Source of the DNA: an uncultured Panacagrimonas sp.
GTDB lineage: Bacteria; Pseudomonadota; Gammaproteobacteria; Nevskiales; Nevskiaceae
Direction of reading: 5' to 3'
DNA length: 6,250 nt
Assembly: GCA_946481265.1 (NCBI GenBank)
Contig: CAMLNE010000254.1
Location: forward strand, 1 to 6,250
Part shown: in pieces, positions 1 through 4,936 of the stretch
How positions within the stretch are numbered: position 1 is the first letter of the stretch
Layout of the letters: the number at the start of each line of letters is the position of its first letter
The notes under the pieces: generated by a model
Databases searched by the model: none
What the model was told of the DNA's origin: nothing
What the model saw: only the letters and a program-made list of their open reading frames with translations
Translations under genes and position numbers: made by a program

Positions 1-205
1 AGCCGGCTCGGACCGATGGCCTATGCATCCGCGCCGTCGCGTGTCATCGGGTGAACACTTCGCGTCGAGCCGGCCGCGCCCACACCGCGTGCGATGTCCA
101 GGTCAAGCGGCCTAACTGGCGTTTCGACGGGGCGGTCCGGCAATACCTGCGGCGCTGCCTGCAGCCACACCCGCCGCGCATCGCCGCGTTTCTGCATCGG
201 GCGGC

Positions 206-238
206 CTGCCCGCGCCCATGGGTGGACGGCGCGGGCAG
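206..238 (-). terminator. GC hairpin downstream of the DUF4142 gene
   Basis: Bases 206-216 and 228-238 are perfect 11-base inverted complements around an 11-base loop. The stem is almost all G-C and starts 14 bases past the stop codon of the minus-strand DUF4142 gene. The position suits transcription termination or 3'-end protection of that mRNA. No T-run follows the stem on the minus strand, so it is not a classical intrinsic terminator. The rest of bases 1-251 shows no convincing coding frame; short frames entering from the left edge stop within about 110 bases. Confidence 0.5.
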
Positions 239-251
239 CCCTGCGCGTGCC

Positions 252-800
252 CTACTCCGGCTCGAGATCCTTGGCCATCGCGCCGTGCTGCTGCAGCGTC
301 GGCAGGACCTTGGCGGCCCAGGCCTTCACCTCGGCGTCCTTGCTGTCGGTCGACGCCTTGCTGAACAGCGTGACCGCTTCCTTGTGACTGACCACCATGA
401 TGTTCTGGTACGCGTTGTCGAAGTCCTCTCCCGGCTTCTCGTCCTTGAGATGGTCGTACATCATCTGGTGGTGCCTGTTCATCGCCTTGGGCAGTGGCAC
501 GCTCTTGTCGGTCGCCAGCACCTTGAGCTCGTCGGCGGCCTTGGTGTGATCCGCCACCATCATCTCCGCGAATTTCTTGATCGCCGGATTCTTCGAGGTG
601 GCCAGTGCGAGCTTGGAGGTTTCGATCTCCAGCATCCCGGCCGAAGCGGCCGCCGGGAAGAACTCCTCGTTGGCGGCCGACATCACCATCTCGCCGATCG
701 CCGATGGCTGCATCGGCTCGGCTGGCTCGTCCGCCGCCCAGGCCAGTGGCATGGCCGCGCTGAGTGCGGCCGCCAGACAGATCTTGATGGGGGCATTCAT
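252..800 (-). CDS. Exported DUF4142 (ferritin-like) protein
   Basis: A 182-residue protein starting at ATG 800 and ending with TAG at 252-254. Residues 1-23 form a signal peptide: K6 near the start, a hydrophobic Ala/Leu stretch, then an AWA-A cleavage site, so the mature protein should be periplasmic. Residues about 35-178 match the DUF4142 pattern: AANEEFFPAAASAGMLEIE at 42-60, KFAEMMVADHTKA at 76-88 and YQNIMVVSHKEAVTLF at 131-146, all predicted helical. The family is known as a ferritin-like four-helix fold, often with poorly defined function and sometimes linked to stress. I see no clear di-iron EXXH pair, so metal binding is not supported. A GAGGAA ribosome site lies 6 bases before the ATG. 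The same frame stays open far upstream, but that part is antisense to other genes and lacks coding character. The family call is firm; the function is unknown. Confidence 0.9.
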   Translation of the reverse strand: MNAPIKICLAAALSAAMPLAWAADEPAEPMQPSAIGEMVMSAANEEFFPAAASAGMLEIETSKLALATSKNPAIKKFAEMMVADHTKAADELKVLATDKSVPLPKAMNRHHQMMYDHLKDEKPGEDFDNAYQNIMVVSHKEAVTLFSKASTDSKDAEVKAWAAKVLPTLQQHGAMAKDLEPE

Positions 801-806
801 ATCGGA

Positions 807-812
807 TTCCTC
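807..812 (-). promoter_or_regulatory. Ribosome binding site deciding the DUF4142 start
   Basis: On the minus strand these bases read GAGGAA, 6 bases before the ATG at 800. This supports that ATG as the start although the frame is open for several hundred codons upstream. The signal peptide begins exactly at this codon, which agrees. Confidence 0.7.
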
Positions 813-895
813 GCAATGGTTTTTGGCCCCCACCGGCCAGCAACCGCCGTTCCCGCGGCTGCGTCGGAGGGATCGGCACGACGCGGTTCTCCCGT

Positions 896-918
896 GCGAT
901 CCACGGCGCGATCCACGG
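896..918. repeat. Tandem 11-base direct repeat (12-base period)
   Basis: GCGATCCACGG occurs at 896-906 and again, without mismatch, at 908-918. One base separates the copies. The pair lies about 95-120 bases upstream of the DUF4142 start codon and about 280 bases upstream of the PCMT-esterase start. Tandem half-sites of this kind can be operator sites, and the position would suit control of the DUF4142 gene. A small chance duplication is equally possible. Confidence 0.6.
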
Positions 919-1033
919 TGAACCGGCCACCCGCGGGCCCGGCGGTCCCGGCCGGCGCTCCGGGGCATGCCGCGGAAGGGCACCCGGGAATGTGGCGTGC
1001 GTGGCCTGCGTATCTCCGAACCGGGAGCACGAC

Positions 1034-1222
1034 ATGACGTACACGATCGCCCACACGCGCACCCGCACGCACCTCGGCTGGTGCCGCCATATCGGGACGT
1101 CCGGCCGCACGCAGCTGGACCCGTTCCTGCCTGAAGTGCCCTGGACCGGCGCCGTACTCGGCCGCGCATTAGCCGCCCGTATCGCGAAGGCCCGACATGC
1201 AAGATCTCGCCGCCGCGCGTGA
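1034..1222 (+). CDS. Possible small ORF of 62 codons upstream of the PCMT-esterase gene
   Basis: The ATG at 1034 is preceded by GGGAG at 1023-1027 with a 6-base spacer, a good ribosome site. The frame ends with TGA at 1220-1222, overlapping the start of the next gene by 26 bases in another frame. About the first 45 codons have G or C at nearly every third position, as in the true genes here; this weakens over the last 15 codons. The product would be basic, rich in Thr, His and Arg early and ending in an Arg-rich tail. I recognise no family, signal peptide or membrane segment. It could be a translated leader coupled to the downstream gene, a small protein, or chance. Confidence 0.3.
   Translation: MTYTIAHTRTRTHLGWCRHIGTSGRTQLDPFLPEVPWTGAVLGRALAARIAKARHARSRRRA
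1186..1190 (+). promoter_or_regulatory. Ribosome binding site of the PCMT-esterase gene
   Basis: GAAGG lies 6 bases before the ATG at 1197. This start gives the usual PCMT N-terminus, with ARERMVEMQ about 6 residues in, so no longer or shorter start is needed. Confidence 0.6.
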
Positions 1223-3203
1223 GCGCATGGTCGAAATGCAGGTCGCACGCCGCGGCGTGCATGACCGGCGCGTGCTCGACGCCATGCGCGAGGTGCCGCG
1301 CGAACGCTTCGTCGATCCGGGCTACGAGGAGCTCGCCTACGAGGACGGCGCACTGCCGATCAGCGATGGCCAGACGATCTCCCAGCCCTACATCGTCGCC
1401 CTGATGCTGGAGGCGGCGATGATCGAGCCCGGCGACCGCGTGCTGGAGGTCGGTGCCGGCTCCGGCTATGCAGCCGCCGTCGCCAGTCGGCTCGCGCGCC
1501 AGGTCCACGCGATCGAGCGCCATCGCACGCTGGCTGCTGCCGCCGCGGGGCGCTTTGCATCGCTGGATTACGACAACATCGAGCTGCGCGTGGCCGACGG
1601 CACGCTGGGCTGGGCATCGGCGGCACCGTTCGATGCAATCCTGGTCTCGGCCGGCGGGCCGGAGGCGCCGCGCGCGCTGCTCGACCAGCTGAGCCCCGGC
1701 GGTCGCCTGGTGATCCCGGTGGGAACCGGCGCCGGATCGCAGCGTTTGATGCGGTTCACGCGCCGGCCCGACGGCGGCTTCGATACCGACGTGATCGGCG
1801 CCGTGCGCTTCGTGCCGCTGATCGGCGAACAGGGCTGGTCCGAGAACGGAAGCCCGTCGGCGCCTCGTCACGATCCGCCACCGTCCGACCCACCGTCCCT
1901 GCCACGGATGATCGCGCGTGCGGCCGAGCCCTTGCCCGACGTCGACGATCCGCTGTTCGCCGCGGAATTCGACCGCTTCGCGAGCCGGCGCGTCGTGCTG
2001 CTCGGCGAGGCCACGCACGGCACGTCGGAGTTCTACCGCGCCCGTGCGGCGATCACGCGGCGACTGGTGGAGCACCACGGCTTCACGATCATCGCGGTCG
2101 AAGCCGACTGGCCCGATGCCGCAAGCATCGATCGCCACGTGCGCCAGCGTCCTGCCGGACCCCGCGCCGAGGCGCGGCGGCGGAGTTTCGAGCGCTTTCC
2201 CACCTGGATGTGGCGCAACACCGACGTCGCCGCCTTCGTCGAGTGGCTGCGCATGCACAACGCGCGCACCGCTGCCGCCCGACGCGCCGGCTTCTTCGGC
2301 CTCGACCTGTACAACCTGACCGGCTCGATCGCCGCGGTCCTCGAGTATCTCGACGGCGTGGACCCCGAGGCCGCCGCCGTCGCGCGCGAGCGCTACGGCT
2401 GCCTGACGCCCTGGCAGAAGGATCCGGCGACCTATGGCCGGGCCATGCTCTCCGAACGCTTCCGTAGCTGCGAGGCGGCGGTGACGGCACAGTGCCGCGC
2501 GCTGCTCGATCGCCAGCTCGAGTACGCCGCGGACGGCGACGACGAATTCCTCGACGCCGCGCAGAACGCGCGGCTGGTGGCGTCCGCGGAGCGCTACTAC
2601 CGCGCGATGTACTACGGCGGCGCCGAGTCCTGGAACCTGCGCGACTCGCACATGTTCCAGACCCTGGAACACCTGCTGGACGCGCGCGGCCCCCACGCCC
2701 GGGCGGTCGTGTGGGCACACAACTCGCACATCGGCGATGCGCGCTTCACCGAGATGGGCATGCTGCGCAACGAGCTCAACATCGGACAGCTGTGCCGCGA
2801 GCGGTTCGGGGACGAGGCGGCATCGATCGGCTTCGGCACCGACTCGGGCACCGTGGCCGCCGCTTCGGACTGGGGCGGCGATCTCGAACTCAAGCACGTG
2901 CGGCCCGGGATCAAGGACAGCATCGAGGGCCTGTGCCATGAAGCCGGCGTGCCGCGCTTCCTGCTCGACCTGTCGCCGCGGCGACATCCGGCGCTGCGAC
3001 GACGCCTGCTCGATCCGCGCCCTGAACGCTTCATCGGCGTGATCTACCGCCCCGACACCGAGCGGCAGAGCCACTACGCGGACGTGTCGCTGCCAGGGCA
3101 GTTCGATGCATTCGTCTGGTTGGACCAGACCACGGCCATCACCCCGCTCGACGACGCGCCGCCCCGCGCCGATGTGCCGGATACCTGGCCTTTCGTACTC
3201 TGA
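1197..3203 (+). CDS. Fusion: protein-L-isoaspartate O-methyltransferase + erythromycin esterase-family domain
   Basis: One frame of 668 residues with two domains. Residues 1-214 are a PCMT, which uses S-adenosylmethionine to methylate L-isoaspartyl residues in damaged proteins and start their repair. Visible are the family start (ERMVEMQVARRGVHDRRVLDAM from residue 9), GQTISQP at 58-64 with the conserved Ser62, SAM motif I VLEVGAGSGY at 82-91, the acidic end of strand 2 (AIE, 105-107), FDAILVSAGGPEAP at 145-158 and GGRLVIPVG at 168-176. Residues 215-240 are a Pro/Ser-rich linker. Residues about 241-650 match the erythromycin esterase/EreB-like family: LLGEATHG at 268-275 (Glu271, His274), VEADWP at 301-306 (Glu302), VVWAHNSHIGDA at 504-515 (His508, His511) and GVIYRPDTERQSHY near the end. 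No signal peptide or membrane segment is seen, so it is probably cytosolic. Both domains look intact and there is no internal stop. The fusion's substrate is unknown; macrolide hydrolysis should not be assumed. Confidence 0.92.
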   Translation: MQDLAAARERMVEMQVARRGVHDRRVLDAMREVPRERFVDPGYEELAYEDGALPISDGQTISQPYIVALMLEAAMIEPGDRVLEVGAGSGYAAAVASRLARQVHAIERHRTLAAAAAGRFASLDYDNIELRVADGTLGWASAAPFDAILVSAGGPEAPRALLDQLSPGGRLVIPVGTGAGSQRLMRFTRRPDGGFDTDVIGAVRFVPLIGEQGWSENGSPSAPRHDPPPSDPPSLPRMIARAAEPLPDVDDPLFAAEFDRFASRRVVLLGEATHGTSEFYRARAAITRRLVEHHGFTIIAVEADWPDAASIDRHVRQRPAGPRAEARRRSFERFPTWMWRNTDVAAFVEWLRMHNARTAAARRAGFFGLDLYNLTGSIAAVLEYLDGVDPEAAAVARERYGCLTPWQKDPATYGRAMLSERFRSCEAAVTAQCRALLDRQLEYAADGDDEFLDAAQNARLVASAERYYRAMYYGGAESWNLRDSHMFQTLEHLLDARGPHARAVVWAHNSHIGDARFTEMGMLRNELNIGQLCRERFGDEAASIGFGTDSGTVAAASDWGGDLELKHVRPGIKDSIEGLCHEAGVPRFLLDLSPRRHPALRRRLLDPRPERFIGVIYRPDTERQSHYADVSLPGQFDAFVWLDQTTAITPLDDAPPRADVPDTWPFVL

Positions 3204-3252
3204 AGGCTGCGCATCGCCGTCCGCAGGCGGCCCGGGACTCCGGACGATGTGC

Positions 3253-3282
3253 GCCGCGCGGGTTCGCTTCTTGCGGCGCGGC
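3253..3282. terminator. Possible hairpin between two convergent genes
   Basis: The gap 3204-3322 lies between the stops of the convergent PCMT-esterase and exoD genes, where terminators for both would be expected. GCCGCGC at 3253-3259 can pair with GCGCGGC at 3276-3282 around a 16-base loop. A second short pair is CGTCCG 3218-3223 with CGGACG 3241-3246. Neither is followed by a T-run, and short GC inverted repeats are common in DNA of this composition. The call rests mostly on position. Confidence 0.25.
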
Positions 3283-3322
3283 AGTCCGCGTCCCGCCTTC
3301 CAGGAAGCTCCCTGTTGACTGC

Positions 3323-3901
3323 TTACAGCGCCACGAATCCGACAAGGCCGAAGCAGAGCACGCAGAATGCAGCGGCGACCAGCGCGAGCAGGCCATCGTG
3401 CGCGACCAGCGCCAGGCCGAAAGCCGTCAGTGCCAGGCCCGGTGCGGTATCGGCGAACGGCACCGCCTCGAGCAGGGGCATCACCATGCCCGCCGCCAGG
3501 CAGGCGAACGCCAGAATCTGCAGCGCCGGCCTGCGCAGCGCGAACTGCAGCCGCGGCCGCAGCAAGCGATCGACGAATTGCGCCGGGCGTCCCAGCGATC
3601 GCAGTCCCTTGCGCAGTCGCTCGGCCGAGGCGCGGCGTCGCAGCAGCCACTGCGGCAGCCACAGGCGACTACGGCCCAGCAGCATCTGGCCGGCCACCAG
3701 CACCGCCATCAGCCCCACCGCCGTGGCGGCGCCGGGGATCCCACCCAGCGGGGTGAGCAGCAGCAGGCCGGGCACCAGCAGCGCCGGACCGAAGCTGCGC
3801 CGGCCCACCGCTTCGAGCAGGTTCCCGAAGCTCACTTCCTGCTTGTCCTGCGCCGCCTCGCCGAGTTCGTCGAGCAGCGATTCGAGATTCTGTTCCGCCA
3901 T
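3323..3901 (-). CDS. exoD: ExoD-family inner-membrane protein
   Basis: A 192-residue protein starting at ATG 3901 and ending with TAA at 3323-3325. The first 25 residues are acidic and polar. GRRSFGPALLVPGLLLLTPLGGIPG (residues 33-57) is the signature region of the ExoD family. Hydrophobic segments fall at about 37-50, 57-76, 126-146, 153-170 and 172-191. A basic loop at 78-125 (rich in Arg) probably faces the cytoplasm. ExoD was named from Rhizobium, where mutants have altered exopolysaccharide and alkali sensitivity; its biochemical activity is not settled. GAAGGA on the minus strand (3910-3915) is a good ribosome site 8 bases before the ATG. Its start lies 27 bases from the divergent oxidase operon. 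There are no polysaccharide genes in the window, so the name reflects family membership only. Confidence 0.88.
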   Translation of the reverse strand: MAEQNLESLLDELGEAAQDKQEVSFGNLLEAVGRRSFGPALLVPGLLLLTPLGGIPGAATAVGLMAVLVAGQMLLGRSRLWLPQWLLRRRASAERLRKGLRSLGRPAQFVDRLLRPRLQFALRRPALQILAFACLAAGMVMPLLEAVPFADTAPGLALTAFGLALVAHDGLLALVAAAFCVLCFGLVGFVAL

Positions 3902-3928
3902 GGCAGCTGTCCTTCAGGTCGGGGTCCC
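3902..3928. promoter_or_regulatory. 27-base divergent junction between exoD and the oxidase operon
   Basis: The whole gap between the two opposed start codons is 27 bases. It holds the exoD ribosome site (minus strand, GAAGGA at 3910-3915). It also holds the only candidate for the oxidase gene, AGG at 3916-3918 or GGGG at 3921-3924. The room left is too small for two conventional promoters, so the promoter of each gene must lie inside the coding sequence of the other, or one gene is transcribed from further away. No specific -35/-10 boxes could be assigned. Confidence 0.6.
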
Positions 3929-4936
3929 GTGTTGCGAGCACATCGTCGCCTGAGCATCCCGCGTGCCGCGGCGGCGCGCCTGCTGCCGCTGGCGACGATC
4001 GGGCTGGTCGCATGCAGCGGGCCGCAGTCGACGCTCGACACCGCCGGGGTCGAGGCCGCGCGCGTGGCGACGCTGTTCTGGATCATGGCCGCGGGCACCG
4101 GCGTGATCTGGCTGATCGTCATGGCGCTGATGCTGCTGGCCGCGCGCCTGCAGCTGCCGACATCCGTGCATGCCCGCGCCGTGCGCGCGCTGATCGCGGC
4201 CGGCATCGTCTGGCCGCTGCTGACCTTGACGCCCCTGCTGGTCTGGGGCCTGTCCACGCTCAGCGAACTGCGGCCGGCCGGCGCCAGCCTGCGCATCGCG
4301 GTCATCGCCGAACGCTGGTGGTGGCGGGTCCACTATCCGGGCGCGTCGGGCCCGGTGCACAGCGCCAACGAGATCCGCCTGCCGGTCGGCGCGCGCGTCG
4401 CGCTGCAACTCGACAGCCGCGATGTCATCCACTCCCTGTGGATTCCCGCACTGGCCGGAAAGATGGACATGCTGCCGGGCCGGCGCACCGAGCTGGTGAT
4501 CGAGCCCACGCGCACCGGTCGCTATCGCGGTGTCTGCGCGGAGTACTGCGGCAGCGCGCACGCGCAGATGGCACTCGAGGTCGAAGTGATGGAGCCGGCC
4601 GCCTTCGAGCGCTGGCTGCAGCAGCAGGCGGCGGATGCACCCGCGCCGCGCAGCGCGCTGGGACGCGAAGGCGCGCGCCGTTTCGCGGCCAATGGCTGCG
4701 GTGGCTGCCATGCCATTCGCGGCACGGCGGCGCGCGGCACCATCGGTCCGGACCTGACGCACCTGGCCAGTCGCCTGAGCCTGGCGGCCGGTGAGCTGCC
4801 CAACGACGTGGCGGCGCTGCAGGCCTGGATCGCGCAGCCGCATCGCAGCAAGCCCGGCGTGCTGATGCCCGGCTTCGCGCACCTGCCGTCGTCGGAGCGC
4901 GCGGCGATCGCCGCCTACCTCGGAGAGCTGCGGTGA
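3929..4936 (+). CDS. coxB: Cytochrome c oxidase subunit II with C-terminal cytochrome c (caa3 type), lipoprotein
   Basis: A 335-residue protein if GTG 3929 is the start; TTG 3932 is an alternative. It takes electrons through its haem c and CuA centre to subunit I. Residues 1-29 are a lipoprotein signal: a basic start (RAHRR), a hydrophobic core and the lipobox LVAC, so Cys29 should be lipidated after cleavage. Two membrane helices follow at about 45-72 and 86-110. The CuA domain spans about 118-230: the aromatic WWW at 130-132, DVIHSLWIP with His168, and CAEYCGSAHAQM at 203-214 supplying Cys203, Glu205, Cys207, His211 and Met214, so the site is complete. The cytochrome c domain spans about 245-335, with CGGCH at 257-261 and the likely axial ligand Met313 in VLMPGF. 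This architecture is known from caa3 oxidases and CoxM-type subunits. The frame is open upstream across exoD, but that part is an antisense shadow. Its stop overlaps the subunit I start. Confidence 0.93.
   Translation: MLRAHRRLSIPRAAAARLLPLATIGLVACSGPQSTLDTAGVEAARVATLFWIMAAGTGVIWLIVMALMLLAARLQLPTSVHARAVRALIAAGIVWPLLTLTPLLVWGLSTLSELRPAGASLRIAVIAERWWWRVHYPGASGPVHSANEIRLPVGARVALQLDSRDVIHSLWIPALAGKMDMLPGRRTELVIEPTRTGRYRGVCAEYCGSAHAQMALEVEVMEPAAFERWLQQQAADAPAPRSALGREGARRFAANGCGGCHAIRGTAARGTIGPDLTHLASRLSLAAGELPNDVAALQAWIAQPHRSKPGVLMPGFAHLPSSERAAIAAYLGELR
4922..4936 (+). promoter_or_regulatory. Ribosome site and 4-base stop/start overlap between subunits II and I
   Basis: The last codons of subunit II contain GGAGAG at 4922-4927, 5 bases before GTG 4933. 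The GTGA at 4933-4936 is both the start of subunit I and the stop of subunit II. This arrangement points to co-transcription and translational coupling, which would help make the two subunits in equal amounts. Confidence 0.75.

Larger units (their letters stand above)
801..1196. other. Divergent intergenic region
   Basis: This spacer of 396 bases lies between the divergent DUF4142 and PCMT-esterase genes and should hold promoters for both. I could not pick a convincing -35/-10 pair on either strand. What can be seen is a tandem 11-base repeat at 896-918 and a possible small ORF at 1034-1222 with its own ribosome site. No RNA gene, riboswitch fold or mobile-element end was recognised. Long open frames cross it on both strands, as expected in DNA this GC-rich. 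Confidence 0.6.

Noticed and set aside
2..74. Inverted pair GCCGGCTC (2-9) and GAGCCGGC (67-74)
   Set aside because: Eight bases, 57 bases apart, in GC-rich DNA and partly self-palindromic; expected by chance and not linked to a gene end.
51..1037. A 328-codon plus-strand ORF opposite the DUF4142 gene
   Set aside because: Antisense to a gene with a clear family, signal peptide and ribosome site; the translation has no recognisable domain.
801..3662. A minus-strand frame of over 900 codons continuing upstream of the DUF4142 start
   Set aside because: It is antisense to the PCMT-esterase gene and exoD/PCMT intergenic DNA. Its residues are mostly Arg, Gly and Ala without domains. The signal peptide and ribosome site put the true start at 800.
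1197..3901. Reading the esterase domain and ExoD together as a succinoglycan/exopolysaccharide locus
   Set aside because: Ere-fold proteins are sometimes labelled succinoglycan biosynthesis proteins and ExoD carries a polysaccharide name. The two genes are convergent here, however, and no glycosyltransferase or export gene is present.
3398..3928. N-terminal extension of the subunit II frame across exoD, rich in Arg and Gln
   Set aside because: It is antisense to exoD, has no oxidase features, and would bury the lipoprotein signal about 180 residues inside the protein.
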